The notes under the pieces were generated by a model, which did no database searches, was not told where the DNA came from, and saw nothing but the letters and a program-made list of their open reading frames with translations. A DNA stretch of 64,000 nt from Candidatus Marimicrobium litorale (GTDB taxonomy: Bacteria > Pseudomonadota > Gammaproteobacteria > Pseudomonadales > Halieaceae), in assembly GCF_026262645.1 (NCBI RefSeq), contig NZ_SHNO01000001.1:1054001-1118000 (forward strand), in the 5' to 3' direction. The position numbers were made by a program, and so were the translations under genes. This document shows, one piece after another, positions 27,884 through 37,536 of this stretch; the first letter of the stretch is position 1, and each line of letters starts with the position of its first letter.

Positions 27884-28505
27884 CGCCGGACGACCTCGGC
27901 ACAGGGGCAATCTCTACACGACGGTTCAAGGCCCGACCTTTGCCATTCTGGTTATCTGCCACCGGCTGGCTGTCACCAAAGGCGGCAGCGAATACCAGGT
28001 CTGCTGGCATACCTGCTTCGATCAACGCCCGTGTAACCGTCAGGGCACGCTGTGCCGAAAGCTCCCAGTTGTCCTCGAACTGCAGGTTACCGCGCTGGAT
28101 AGGCAAGTCATCGGTAAAGCCACTGATCATAAGCAATTCGCGACGGCTACCCAGATACGTTTTGAGAGGTCTCACCAAGCTGGCCAGCAGTGTCTGCCCG
28201 TCTGCCTGCAGCACATTCGAATTCAAATCAAACAGCACGGAGCCACTGATACCGATACGACCCTCATTCACGGTGATCCGCCCCATAGCAAGCGGATCTG
28301 CCAGGGCTACCTCCAGCGCTTCACGCCGCTGCTCTGCCTGTTCACGACGCACAATTTCTTCGTCCAGCGAAGCGCTCAACTGCAACTGGTAACCAACCAC
28401 CCACACCAGAATGAGCACAAACACGCCGAGTAGTGCTGACATAAGATCGCCGAAAACCGCCCAAACCGGAGTCTCCTCGGATAACTCTGTTTGCAACTCG
28501 TCCAC
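27876..28505 (-). CDS. OmpA/MotB-like peptidoglycan-binding stator protein (209 aa)
   Basis: One membrane segment (about residues 15-41) near the N-terminus is followed by a short helical linker and a C-terminal OmpA-like peptidoglycan-binding domain (about 85-200, with LLMISGFTDDLPI and NWELSAQRALTVTRALIEAG). The membrane segment begins with FGDLMSALLG, so an acidic residue, D20, sits at its cytoplasmic edge as in MotB and ZorB, where the Asp carries protons or sodium. This is the expected partner of the DUF802 protein. It starts at a GTG, and the upstream stop overlaps it by one base (TAGTG). Predicted location: inner membrane with the OmpA domain in the periplasm. A role as ion-driven stator is inference. 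Confidence 0.9.
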   Translation of the reverse strand: MDELQTELSEETPVWAVFGDLMSALLGVFVLILVWVVGYQLQLSASLDEEIVRREQAEQRREALEVALADPLAMGRITVNEGRIGISGSVLFDLNSNVLQADGQTLLASLVRPLKTYLGSRRELLMISGFTDDLPIQRGNLQFEDNWELSAQRALTVTRALIEAGMPADLVFAAAFGDSQPVADNQNGKGRALNRRVEIAPVPRSSGDG

Positions 28506-30415
28506 TAGCTTGCCTCGGCGGCAAACAGATCGGGCGTCCCGACCCTGCGCAGCTCGTCAATAATTTCTCTTTGCGATAACATGCTTTGGTCGATGATCTC
28601 CCGGGCCTGAGCGACGTAATAGCCCATCTGCTCGTTGCTGCGCGCACTCGCCCCTTCCAAACCCTGCTCAATGCGACCAAGATTATTTATCAGTTTATCG
28701 TTTGCAAGAGCGAACTGTTCTACCGCTGCCCCTACCGCACTCCCAAAGCTGGCCACCTCCGTCGCACTAGCCGCTACATCGACGGCAACAGCCGAGACCC
28801 TGGCGACCTCGCTCTCCACCCGCACACCCAAACTCTCGCCCATGTCTTTGAGCACACTGTGCGAGCTCGCCGCAAGTTCAACTACGGCCTCCTGTTGCTG
28901 CAGAGAATTCGACTGTAACGATTCAACCAGCCCACTCAGTTGCTCCATTACTTGCAACCGCTCCCCCAACAGACCGTTGTCCCGCGCCAGCGTATTGCCC
29001 ATCGCTTCTTGCAGACTCACAAGCAATTCTGTCGCGGCTTTTGGCCCCTCCGCTGCCGTCTCAAGTAATCGACTCACAGGCACTTCCAGTCCAGCTCCGA
29101 GATGACCCAGTTGTTCAGTCACCACAATTTCCAGATTTGCGAGCCGCTCAACTGCCGCGTCGCCGCGGCTCGCCTCAGCCCGGCTGAGTGCTTCAAGCTG
29201 TGCTGACAGTTCGGTGAAAAATAGCTGCTGCTGCTTTACCAGGCCTTCACCACGCTGCGCCTCTGCGACATGTAATGCCTCCAGTTTTTCCGATAGCGTT
29301 TCACTCAGTTGTTCTATACGTTCTCCCTGCTCACGGGCCCATACCTCTTCACCTTCTACCCGCGCCGTCAGTAGCGCTTCACTCACGTTACGCTGTTCCG
29401 ACAGCGTGTTACTGAGGGTCTCGCTAATACGCGCGCTGCTCATATCGAGTTGCTCACCCACGGCAGCTACTTGCGAGGCCAGTCCATCAGCCAGCGATTG
29501 CTGCGTGGCTTTCGCTTCCTCTGAGAGCTGCGTAAACGTCTTGCGCAGCACCGGAGCAATGCCCTCACCTGCCAGCCTTGCACCCTGGGCCAAGCCCTGC
29601 CGCAACGACTTGTCGACGGTATCGGCCAGCGCTGTGAAGTCCTCTCCCGCTGACTGTAAGAACGATTCCTGATTGTGCACCAAGGTGGTGTTCAATGTGG
29701 TACCCAAGACCTCCAGGTGTCGCCCCATCGCGGACAGCTGTGCCACCAGTTGCGGCAGCGCCTCTGCCTGGTTTTGCATTGCTTTGTAGGTCTCCTGCCG
29801 GCTGTGCACCAGTGAATGCTTTCGCCACGTACTGGCAATAACAGCATCCAACTGCCGTGTGGCCAAAATACGCTCACGCCGGCTTAGCGTCGCGCCAAGA
29901 CCCAGCGCTGCGGATGCCGCCACACCTGCGACCGAGGTTCCAAACGCCAGCCCCAGCCCTTCAATTGGTGCCGCCAGTCCATTGCGAACAGCCGCGAGGT
30001 CCGCGCTGCCAGTGAGCGCCAGCACGGCGCCCTCCAGTGTTACGACCATACCAACAAAGGTTCCCAATAAACCGAGCATGACCAGGAGGCCCACCAGGTA
30101 TGGCGCAAATACGGGCGCGGGAAGGCCCACGGGCTCCCCTTCTATCCGTAACCGAACGGCAGCGCGAAGGGACGGATGCAGCCGTGCAAGCCAGGCTGGC
30201 AAGCCCTCCTCTGCGCTTGCACGATCGAGACCCTTCACCAGGCTGGCAGTTTCGCGCCTGAACTGCAGCAATTCGGATACCCCCAGCACAAACACCAGTC
30301 CAATTATCACCGTCACCGCTAACGCCAACGTATCTTTACCGAGAAATCCTGCGGCAACCCAAGTAATGGCGCCCGCGCCGAGAAGAAATGCTACGCTAAA
30401 GAGAAGTCTGTTCAT
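28505..30415 (-). CDS. DUF802 protein, MotA/ExbB/ZorA-like with long coiled coil (636 aa)
   Basis: Four membrane segments are visible at about residues 5-25, 30-50, 104-126 and 148-172. The third contains GLLGTFVGM (115-123) and the fourth GLAFGTSVAGVAAS; these are the hallmark positions of MotA/TolQ/ExbB proton-channel proteins and of ZorA. Residues 185-636 form a very long helical tail rich in Glu, Gln, Ala, Ser and Leu with repeated QLSA/LSEALS-type heptads, expected in the cytoplasm. No signal peptide. The neighbours are DUF3348 upstream (stop 4 bp away) and the OmpA/MotB-like gene downstream with overlap. The DUF802 family has no assigned function. ZorA-like architecture is my inference. 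Confidence 0.88.
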   Translation of the reverse strand: MNRLLFSVAFLLGAGAITWVAAGFLGKDTLALAVTVIIGLVFVLGVSELLQFRRETASLVKGLDRASAEEGLPAWLARLHPSLRAAVRLRIEGEPVGLPAPVFAPYLVGLLVMLGLLGTFVGMVVTLEGAVLALTGSADLAAVRNGLAAPIEGLGLAFGTSVAGVAASAALGLGATLSRRERILATRQLDAVIASTWRKHSLVHSRQETYKAMQNQAEALPQLVAQLSAMGRHLEVLGTTLNTTLVHNQESFLQSAGEDFTALADTVDKSLRQGLAQGARLAGEGIAPVLRKTFTQLSEEAKATQQSLADGLASQVAAVGEQLDMSSARISETLSNTLSEQRNVSEALLTARVEGEEVWAREQGERIEQLSETLSEKLEALHVAEAQRGEGLVKQQQLFFTELSAQLEALSRAEASRGDAAVERLANLEIVVTEQLGHLGAGLEVPVSRLLETAAEGPKAATELLVSLQEAMGNTLARDNGLLGERLQVMEQLSGLVESLQSNSLQQQEAVVELAASSHSVLKDMGESLGVRVESEVARVSAVAVDVAASATEVASFGSAVGAAVEQFALANDKLINNLGRIEQGLEGASARSNEQMGYYVAQAREIIDQSMLSQREIIDELRRVGTPDLFAAEAS

Positions 30416-30418
30416 TAA

Positions 30419-31156
30419 TTAATCCATCATTCCATCGTGAAGTGCCTCAACCAGACCCTGCAACGGGAGCAGGCGGGCTTCCACCTCGGCCAGCAACAGG
30501 TTCTGAATATCGGCGCGTAATTTACCTAACTGCATAAGCCAGAAGTCGGCCTGGTAGGACTTGCCATCCAGTTGTTCTAAACAGTCAGAGCGCAGGGTAA
30601 CCACGTGCCGGGCCAGCAGCGCTGGAACCGCACCGAAGTACCCTCTTAAATGATTTCCCATGGCCGCCCCCAACGCACCATCTAGCGCAGCCAGCTGCTG
30701 CAGACCCGACGATATGCCGGCCACATCAGCACGAATGGCAGTATGCAAGCGCAAAACCGCATAGCTGATCTCACTCTGCTGAGCGCGGTAAAACGCGCTG
30801 TAGGCGTCCGGGGCAGTCGCCTCGGCCTCAAGGGTAGTCGCCGTTACTGTGGGAAAGCGGATGCGGCTTGCAGTCTCCCCGGGCACGCAGGCTTGCAGTA
30901 TCGCGTTGATAATCGCCGCACGTCCGGCGAGGAAGTCCCTGCGGATGCTCGCAGGATCGACCACACCGGGTTCGAAGACGAGCTCTTTCAGACCCGACTG
31001 AGCATTGGCCAATTTGACCGAATCCCCGAGATCAATAAGAGTGCCCAGACGGCGGCTGAACTGATGACCACTATCATGCGATGGCGTGTCGATTAACGCG
31101 GCGAGGGAGCGAACCAGCCGAGTGCTGTGCAGTGAAGTGGGTGAAAATTGGGGCAT
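30419..31156 (-). CDS. DUF3348 domain protein (245 aa)
   Basis: First gene of the four-gene cluster and probably first to be transcribed. Soluble and mostly helical. Family features include LHSTRLVRSLAALIDTP, the HQFSRRLGTLIDLGDSVKLA block, and the C-terminal LDGKSYQADFWLMQLGKLRAD. DUF3348 genes are regularly linked to DUF802, OmpA and DUF2894 genes, but the function is unknown. The central part (about residues 85-170) has features of a four-helix arrangement and may be a partner of the long DUF802 tail. The ATG at 31156 has no clear Shine-Dalgarno. It has no nuclease or helicase motif, which matters when comparing with Zorya. Confidence 0.85.
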   Translation of the reverse strand: MPQFSPTSLHSTRLVRSLAALIDTPSHDSGHQFSRRLGTLIDLGDSVKLANAQSGLKELVFEPGVVDPASIRRDFLAGRAAIINAILQACVPGETASRIRFPTVTATTLEAEATAPDAYSAFYRAQQSEISYAVLRLHTAIRADVAGISSGLQQLAALDGALGAAMGNHLRGYFGAVPALLARHVVTLRSDCLEQLDGKSYQADFWLMQLGKLRADIQNLLLAEVEARLLPLQGLVEALHDGMMD

Positions 31157-31502
31157 AAATACTGTGTCGGCAGCGACAAGATGCCGCCCTGGATTAAGGG
31201 TCTATTGAGACACGCCGCCGAATTCCGGGCGCTTCTGGTTCCCGGAGCAGTGGCAACATCTGGTGCTTTCTAAAGGCTAATACTACTAGATAGTGGGTGT
31301 TGTGATCAATCACTCCGACACTGCCCATGCAACAAATAGTGACTTTGCGCGCCTGATAATCGATCCGCCTCCGGCGGCATGACGTGACACAACACAGCCT
31401 TACACCTGTCGAGCTGTAATGGGGCTGGACGAGCCAACCAGACTGCTTCGGGTTACTGCACGCCCTCAGAATTTGCAAGGTCTACAACCAGTGGCGACGG
31501 AC
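31157..31502. other. Intergenic region upstream of the DUF3348 cluster
   Basis: About 345 bp that must contain the cluster promoter on the minus strand and the end of the flavin reductase transcript. I found no convincing hexamers, terminator or gene. A small frame at 31194-31478 is not supported by composition or a ribosome-binding site. Confidence 0.4.
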
Positions 31503-32810
31503 CTAAAGCCGCGGCGAGCCCTGCTTTCGCGCAGCAAGCCAACGCTTCTGGTGCCTCATCACTTTCAGCGCGGCGGTGAAAACACGCATGTTAGCGTCGG
31601 GGGCGCCGCTCTCCCCGATTTGACTCAACTGCGCGTAATACCAGAACTGGATTCCGAACGTTCCCAGTGTGCGTAGCGCATCGGATTGATTCAGAAACGA
31701 GAGCCAGAAAGGCCACATAGCTAGACCATCTTCAAAGCGAGGGAGCTCTTCTCGGCCCTCGAGAATCTGACGGGGCGCGTCGCCCACTACACACATGGGA
31801 CGGCCTATGCCGATCAGGTCTGCGCCGCCTTGCTCTAGCGCATTCTCCATACTGTCGCGTCGGCGAAACCCTCCAGTTACCATTAGCGGTATCGATACCG
31901 TCTTTTGCATCGCCAGAGCAAAGTCGACAAAGTAGGCTTCTCGAATTCTGGTTGATTCCTGCAATTCCTGCTCGTCGGCCTCTTCCATACCGGTGACGCC
32001 CAACAGCCGCGGCTGCTCATAAGTGCCCCCGGATATCTCAACTAAATCTACACTGGCCGTTTCAAGCCAGCGAACAACCTGCTGGCTCTCTTCGAAATCG
32101 AATCCTCCCTTCTGAAAATCGGCGCTGTTAAGTTTGACTGAAACCGGAAAAGAGCTACCTACCGCACCACGGACATTATCCACGATATCCAGCAGCAGAC
32201 GCGCACGATTCTCCAGGCAGCCACCGAACTCATCGTTACGCAAGTTGGTTCGAGGGCTGAGAAATTGGGACAAAAGGTAGCCATGTGCAGCATGTATCTG
32301 CACTCCCGTAAAGCCAGCCGCCTTAACAGTAGCAGCGCAGCGGGTAAAACCCTGCACTATGTCCGCGATCTCTGCCCTTGTAAGAGGCTCTGGTGTACCG
32401 AACTGCCCTCCAGGCAATCCCACTTTGACTGCCGAGGGGGCTTTCGGCCGGGGATTCACCGGCTTCTGTGTCTGCCTTCCGGCATGACTAATTTGGGCCC
32501 AAAAATGATTGCCACCGCGCGTTGCAACAGTCGCCCAGCGCCGCAATGCCGTCAGCATCATGTCATCTGCTTCACTCTCGATCACCACGTTACCAGGACG
32601 CTCAAGGTGATCTCCATCAACAATAATGTTTCCGGATAGCAGCAGGCCTGCACCGCCATCACTCCAAAACCCATATAGCCGCTCCAGCTCAGGCGTTGGA
32701 ATACCCTGTGGTGAGGCAAGACCCTCGGTCATAGCGGCCTTCGCGATGCGGTTGGGTATCACTGCTCCACAAGGCAGCTTTAGTGGTTCTGCAAGACAGT
32801 TTTTACTCAC
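31503..32810 (-). CDS. Old yellow enzyme family NADH:flavin oxidoreductase (435 aa)
   Basis: Single-domain FMN-binding TIM barrel that reduces activated alkenes with NAD(P)H. Visible motifs are PNRIAKAAMTEG, the HAAHGYLLSQFLSPRTNLRND substrate block, VSVKLNSADF and the phosphate-binding GGFRRRDSMENAL with GIGRPM. It lacks the Fe-S and FAD domains of the other flavoenzyme at 22192, so the two are not interchangeable. Residues after about 380 form a C-terminal extension (WYYAQLSQIGE onward). It is the first of several minus-strand genes in 31.5-36.3 kb but has long spacers, so separate transcription is likely. The substrate is unknown. Confidence 0.93.
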   Translation of the reverse strand: MSKNCLAEPLKLPCGAVIPNRIAKAAMTEGLASPQGIPTPELERLYGFWSDGGAGLLLSGNIIVDGDHLERPGNVVIESEADDMMLTALRRWATVATRGGNHFWAQISHAGRQTQKPVNPRPKAPSAVKVGLPGGQFGTPEPLTRAEIADIVQGFTRCAATVKAAGFTGVQIHAAHGYLLSQFLSPRTNLRNDEFGGCLENRARLLLDIVDNVRGAVGSSFPVSVKLNSADFQKGGFDFEESQQVVRWLETASVDLVEISGGTYEQPRLLGVTGMEEADEQELQESTRIREAYFVDFALAMQKTVSIPLMVTGGFRRRDSMENALEQGGADLIGIGRPMCVVGDAPRQILEGREELPRFEDGLAMWPFWLSFLNQSDALRTLGTFGIQFWYYAQLSQIGESGAPDANMRVFTAALKVMRHQKRWLAARKQGSPRL

Positions 32811-33034
32811 GTTGTCTCCGCCACACCATCAATGCAACCGCAGAAGCGCTTTAACAACAACGCGTTTATTGGTGCGTGCATACCTTTTGCAATGTGTAGT
32901 GGCAGTATCATGTCGAACCTTTTCAGCAGGCAGGCATTCCCGCCAACTGCGCGCGTCCGCTGGCAATCATTTATTGTATAGCGCCGCGTTAGCGGCAAGA
33001 GCGTCGCCAAAGTTATCTCAAAAACGCATACAGT

Positions 33035-34480
33035 TCAGTCAAAAATATCGAGCTGAGCTGCGTATTCAATGATCAGAGACGCATCTTCAGCCAGAAGAAA
33101 CCCATTCGCAACAGCATCGTTGGTAGAGGCCGTTACGGCATTCAGATACGCGTCATTATCAGCGTACAGCGTCGCAATAGTGTTTGCATCGAACAGCTTT
33201 GTCGTACCGAAAAGTCGATTGCAAAAGCCAAAACTCTCCGAAGAATTGCCCTCGCCGGATAACGTTGCAAGTGGCGCATCGACAAAAGACGTCCTGATAC
33301 CACCCAAGGCAATCCCCAAATCATCGCGAGACAAAGCAGGTATCGCTTCGTCGACGACAAGCCGATCCGCTATCGTGGGTAACGTGCCCTCGACGACCCA
33401 TGCTGCAAGAGATGCGATGGCGGCCTTGACCAAAAAGTGCTGTGGCCCGGTATTTATCGGCTTGTCACAGAACAGCGGAGCCTCAAATACAGCGGCTATA
33501 TTTGGGTCATCACCATTATCAGAGCGATTTGCAACCGTTATATAGTGATCTGCATGTGCAGTGCCGGCGGTCTCCCACAAGCGGAAGTAGTCTGAATCCT
33601 CCTGCCTGTTCAAGTAGGAACTAAGCGCCACTACATCAGATTCTGTTTGCAGCATCATCACAGGTCTTTGCAAATCACCCCTAATCAAGACGATCTCTGG
33701 TGCGGATATATCCGCCTGTGGCGATTGCGACAAGGGCGCACTGCTGTAATAGCGGCTATGAATAAAGTAGCCATCGTACATCTCATCCTGTTTGGAAAGT
33801 GCATTAGCGTACGTTAGCAGGCGAAACGCCGACTGTGATTCGCCTGCCGCTATAAGCGCGTCAAAGCCAAGCGAACCAAGAAGCCCTTCATCAGAATTAC
33901 TCCTGATCAAATTCCCGATCTGCGAAAACATCGAATAAGAAAAACTGTCTCCGGGATGATTCATTGTCGAGTATCGCTCAGGACTCGTTTCCTTCAAAGT
34001 TTCTACACCGCGCGCTTGAGCAGATACGCCGATCCACGCGTAGCCACTGCGCGTGAGCTCGGTATGTGCCAGCATCCAGTCATTCGCCAAGTCTGACCCT
34101 GCTGAGACATTCAACCACTCCACAATTACTACCCCGTTATAATTCGCAGGGTTGGACGGTCTGAATACGACAACTCGTGTTTTATAATCAGCAACCTCAG
34201 CGGCTTGAACTTGCCATTCTCCGGAAGACGTTAGCTCATTCACATTGGTATAAGATTCAGCTATTCCGGAAACAAAATATTCTGCTTTTTCGTAACCGCG
34301 GTCATCAAAAAACGGGCCAGGCAATAACGCATTTCCAGCAGTAGGACTGCTGAATTCAGGCAAAGAAACCGTATTATTGGAGGAATTGTCGTTGTCGTTG
34401 TCGCTGTTGCTGCAACCGGTCAGGGCCGCAACCAGCGCAAAAAACAATCCGAAATAATTAAAAAGTGCGGCGAATTTCAT
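33035..34480 (-). CDS. Alpha/beta-hydrolase domain lipoprotein (481 aa)
   Basis: The N-terminus carries a signal peptide and lipobox LTGC with C23 as the lipidated residue, followed by a low-complexity Asn/Asp/Ser linker. The body matches the alpha/beta hydrolase domain-containing family of large exported esterases. The nucleophile elbow is GESQS, and GTAHADHY gives a likely catalytic His. VVIVEWLNVSAGSD and GVSAQARGVE are conserved-looking blocks. Length is within the usual range. It probably acts in the periplasm or at the outer membrane on an ester substrate. It precedes a second exported hydrolase upstream in the same orientation with a 126-bp spacer. Confidence 0.88.
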   Translation of the reverse strand: MKFAALFNYFGLFFALVAALTGCSNSDNDNDNSSNNTVSLPEFSSPTAGNALLPGPFFDDRGYEKAEYFVSGIAESYTNVNELTSSGEWQVQAAEVADYKTRVVVFRPSNPANYNGVVIVEWLNVSAGSDLANDWMLAHTELTRSGYAWIGVSAQARGVETLKETSPERYSTMNHPGDSFSYSMFSQIGNLIRSNSDEGLLGSLGFDALIAAGESQSAFRLLTYANALSKQDEMYDGYFIHSRYYSSAPLSQSPQADISAPEIVLIRGDLQRPVMMLQTESDVVALSSYLNRQEDSDYFRLWETAGTAHADHYITVANRSDNGDDPNIAAVFEAPLFCDKPINTGPQHFLVKAAIASLAAWVVEGTLPTIADRLVVDEAIPALSRDDLGIALGGIRTSFVDAPLATLSGEGNSSESFGFCNRLFGTTKLFDANTIATLYADNDAYLNAVTASTNDAVANGFLLAEDASLIIEYAAQLDIFD

Positions 34481-34606
34481 TGTAAGTATCCATGTTTGGC
34501 TAAAGTGAACGCAGGTCGAAATCCATTATCGAGAAAACCTCAATGGACACACTGACCAAGCCGAGTTTGTCAGATTTGGACTCCTAGCACTAATCCGGCG
34601 TGACGG

Positions 34607-36298
34607 CTAACGTATTTTTTTTACAGGGAGCACCTCAAACAGCGCCTCACCAACTGACCCCGAAGGTGCCTCTATCTCGAGTATATTCGCCATGGTGCTG
34701 GCAATATCATAGGGCGTGACAGCTCGACTGACCCGTGCCGATTTAACGCCGGTGCCGGCAAACACGATGGGTACATGACGATCATAATGCCAGGGAGAAC
34801 CATGGGTAGCAGCCACGGTGAGACCGTCAAAGTCAGCAATAAATTCCTGAGATCCAAATACCACGTGCACATCCCCTGATCGCTCCGCAAGGTAACTGGC
34901 TGCCACCATGTTCGCCACAGGACTGTCCGGAAGGCGGCCTGCCGCAATATCGACAGCTGCAAACGCAGTGAATACCTCCGGGCGCTGCATCAACAGTTCT
35001 GCAACGTCACGCTGTATCTCTGCGAGATCCAGACCCTCGGCGGCTATTAAACGCTGATCCAAATAAACATACGGAGTGAAAAAGGTCTTTACCAGATCGA
35101 CATCGACACCAGACGCTTGGCGCAATGCCTCGTTCAATGCCACGGTATCGAAATATTCCGGATCTACATGCTCTACGTCATCACCGAGCGACCGAAGGTA
35201 GCCGGGCACTTCCGGGCCCCCATGATCTGCCGATAGAACGATGAGTGTATTCTCCAACCCCACCTTTTCATCGATAAAGGCGAATAACTCAGCCAGAGTG
35301 CGGTCTAACCGAAGCAGGTTATCCTCCATTTCGAGACTGGAGGAACCAAAAAGATGCCCTATGTAATCAGTGGAGGAAAAACTGACTGACAGGTAGTCGG
35401 GTATCGCGTCCTGCCCCAACCTCTCGGCGTTCACCAGAGCTTTCACGAAGTCCAGTGTAAGCTCGTCTCCCGCAGGGCTGACCGTAAGCAAAGTGGTGAA
35501 ATATTTATCGTTGCGCGCTCCCCAAGAGTGGGGAAAAGTCCTGTTAAACCCGGGGAAATTAGTTTCCCATGGGCTGTCGTCCTCTGACAGTTTTTGATAG
35601 CTATCTGGACTATTTAGCAAGGTCCAGCTGCTCCCTGCATACTCATTCAGCTTACCCGCGCCATTCCACTCCGAAACCCAGTCTGGGTATGCATCATAGT
35701 AGAAATTGGAAGTCACAAAATTTCCCAAGGACTTTGAGAACCAGAACGCCTTGCCTGATCTTCCCGCGAGTGGCACGGCACCCCGGTCCTTGACCGAGAC
35801 TCCGAATATCTTGCTCTCTCCGCCATAGCGGTTTGCGAGCTCGTCGGAAAACGTTGAGCTAAGTATGCCGCGCGGCGATCGTCCATCGGTAGACGCAACT
35901 CGCTGGGTAGGGTCTATCTCACGCGATTTATCAACACCGGCGTCGGCACTCAGCAGTGCATAGCGAGGATCTTCAATATTGTAGACAAGCTCGCTGCTGC
36001 CGCGATCAAACCATATGTTGCCCACCATGCCATGCACCGCTGGAACCGCTCCCGTAGCCAGTGATGTATGACCGACAATGGTTTCAGTATTGGCGTGCTG
36101 ATAAGCGGCGTTGGTGAACCAAACGCCTTTGTCTGCCAAGTAACGGAACCCACCTTCGCCAAACTGCTCCATGTGTCGCCAGGGCAGATCCCCTCGCAGC
36201 TGATCCACTGTTATTTGCAACACGAGTCGCGGCTGTGCCGACACCGGCGCGGCGCCAACTACACTTAATAACAGTAGCAATAATAAGTGTTTCGACAT
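34607..36298 (-). CDS. Exported alkaline phosphatase family protein (563 aa)
   Basis: Metal-dependent phosphatase or phosphodiesterase of the alkaline phosphatase superfamily, PafA/PhoK-like. The start at ATG 36298 gives a perfect signal peptide (poly-Leu core, cleavage after PVSA). Metal and nucleophile sites are visible: D32 in QITVDQLRGD, the catalytic Thr in HANTETIVGHTS, and the zinc-binding LSADHGGPEVPG and ATHGSPW. The frame continues upstream to a GTG at 36346, but that would mask the signal peptide. The periplasmic enzyme probably releases phosphate from organic esters. No Pho box was found in the spacer by eye. Confidence 0.92.
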   Translation of the reverse strand: MSKHLLLLLLLSVVGAAPVSAQPRLVLQITVDQLRGDLPWRHMEQFGEGGFRYLADKGVWFTNAAYQHANTETIVGHTSLATGAVPAVHGMVGNIWFDRGSSELVYNIEDPRYALLSADAGVDKSREIDPTQRVASTDGRSPRGILSSTFSDELANRYGGESKIFGVSVKDRGAVPLAGRSGKAFWFSKSLGNFVTSNFYYDAYPDWVSEWNGAGKLNEYAGSSWTLLNSPDSYQKLSEDDSPWETNFPGFNRTFPHSWGARNDKYFTTLLTVSPAGDELTLDFVKALVNAERLGQDAIPDYLSVSFSSTDYIGHLFGSSSLEMEDNLLRLDRTLAELFAFIDEKVGLENTLIVLSADHGGPEVPGYLRSLGDDVEHVDPEYFDTVALNEALRQASGVDVDLVKTFFTPYVYLDQRLIAAEGLDLAEIQRDVAELLMQRPEVFTAFAAVDIAAGRLPDSPVANMVAASYLAERSGDVHVVFGSQEFIADFDGLTVAATHGSPWHYDRHVPIVFAGTGVKSARVSRAVTPYDIASTMANILEIEAPSGSVGEALFEVLPVKKIR

Positions 36299-36522
36299 AG
36301 ACAATTTCGACGCATTAACCAGCGGGGTGACAAGTTTAGAGCCCACCGCTCCGAATGAAAACCCCTAAAAGGGTGTATTCCCGTTGCAGCGGCTTACCGA
36401 ATCAGCTTACTCGGCCTGAGTCTGCCCGACGCGCTGCATTACGGGAAATCTAAATAGGGGGTTTTGACGTAAAATCTGTTATACCTACACGGCACAACAC
36501 TATCAGACACCTCACACATACC

Positions 36523-37536
36523 ATGGACAATCTGATTATGCGTTTAGCAAACAGCACGCCGGCGTTAGGCTTGATAACGACCGCAGCACTACTATTATTC
36601 ACGTTGACCGCTTGCTCTGGCAGTAGCAACTCAACATCACTAGCCGCACCCGCAGCCAGTGAACCGCTTCTCAGCGGCTGCAGCGACTCAAACAGCTGCG
36701 CCTCAAACCCGCCATTGGCAATCGGTGGGGACAGGTTGGCAACAGTCCACATTCCCAGTGACTACGATTCAAATACCCGCTATCCCCTGCTGGTTGTACT
36801 GCACGGATTTGGCGCTACCGGTGCTATCGAGTCCCTTTATCTTGGCTTCACCCAGGGCGTGGACGCAGGGCAATATGTATTGATAACGCCAGACGGTACG
36901 CTAAATACCAACAGCGATCGCTTTTGGAACGCAACACCAGCCTGTTGCGCATTTGATGACACTGATCGTAGCGTTGATGACGTCGCCTACATCAGAGCCC
37001 TGGTCGAAGAAGCCGCTTCGACTTACAGTATCGACACCAGCCGGGTTGCACTTTACGGCCACTCCAACGGTGGCTTTATGGCTTTGCGTCTGGCCTGTGA
37101 AGCATCAGACATCGTCACCACGGTGATTAGCCTGGCAGGGTCTACCTGGGAGAACGCAGAATCCTGCAAGCCCGCTAAATATCCCGTCTCGGTACTGCTT
37201 CTGCATGGCACAGCCGATGAAACCATTCCCTACGAGGGCAAACCCGGCAGCTATCCCGACGCTCCTGAAACCTCCAAGCGATTTGCGGAACTGGCTGGTT
37301 GCGAACCACGAGCACCCGAATTGTTGCCCGATGTCGACATCGACGGCACCGTTCCCAACGCCGAAACAGAACGACTCCTGTACACAGGCTGCGCGCAGGG
37401 CACTGAGGTTGCGCTATGGACCATCAATGAGGGGCCACACATACCGATCCCATGGACAGAGGATGCCTACACACTGACAACACAATGGCTTACTGAGCAT
37501 CCACGCGCACTGAGTACCTTTGCTACCGCTCAATAA
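36523..37536 (+). CDS. LpqC/PHB-depolymerase-like esterase lipoprotein (337 aa)
   Basis: Exported esterase of the LpqC/feruloyl-esterase type. The N-terminal signal ends in the lipobox LTAC with C31, and the mature region begins with a Ser-rich linker. The alpha/beta-hydrolase core has the oxyanion segment LVVLHGFGATG, the nucleophile elbow GHSNGG (S181), the Asp region HGTADETIPYEG and the terminal His in GPHIPIPW. Cys pairs (for example CCAFDDTD) suggest disulfides. It is divergent from the phosphatase gene, which lies about 220 bp away. It may hydrolyse polyester or aromatic esters; the substrate cannot be assigned. Confidence 0.9.
   Translation: MDNLIMRLANSTPALGLITTAALLLFTLTACSGSSNSTSLAAPAASEPLLSGCSDSNSCASNPPLAIGGDRLATVHIPSDYDSNTRYPLLVVLHGFGATGAIESLYLGFTQGVDAGQYVLITPDGTLNTNSDRFWNATPACCAFDDTDRSVDDVAYIRALVEEAASTYSIDTSRVALYGHSNGGFMALRLACEASDIVTTVISLAGSTWENAESCKPAKYPVSVLLLHGTADETIPYEGKPGSYPDAPETSKRFAELAGCEPRAPELLPDVDIDGTVPNAETERLLYTGCAQGTEVALWTINEGPHIPIPWTEDAYTLTTQWLTEHPRALSTFATAQ

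Noticed and set aside
27465-28433. 322-codon plus-strand frame opposite the DUF2894 and OmpA-like genes
   Set aside because: The minus-strand genes have clear domains and overlapping operon structure; the plus frame is low-complexity Ser/Arg/Cys-rich.
27236-31156. Complete Zorya defence system
   Set aside because: The stator pair is similar in architecture, but no ZorC, ZorD helicase or ZorE nuclease is encoded nearby, so I do not call it Zorya.
31194-31478. 94-codon minus-strand frame in the spacer before the DUF3348 cluster
   Set aside because: No ribosome-binding site, no recognizable domain and Arg/Cys-rich composition typical of chance frames.
36299-36346. Upstream GTG start for the alkaline phosphatase gene
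   Set aside because: It would place 16 polar residues before a textbook signal peptide.
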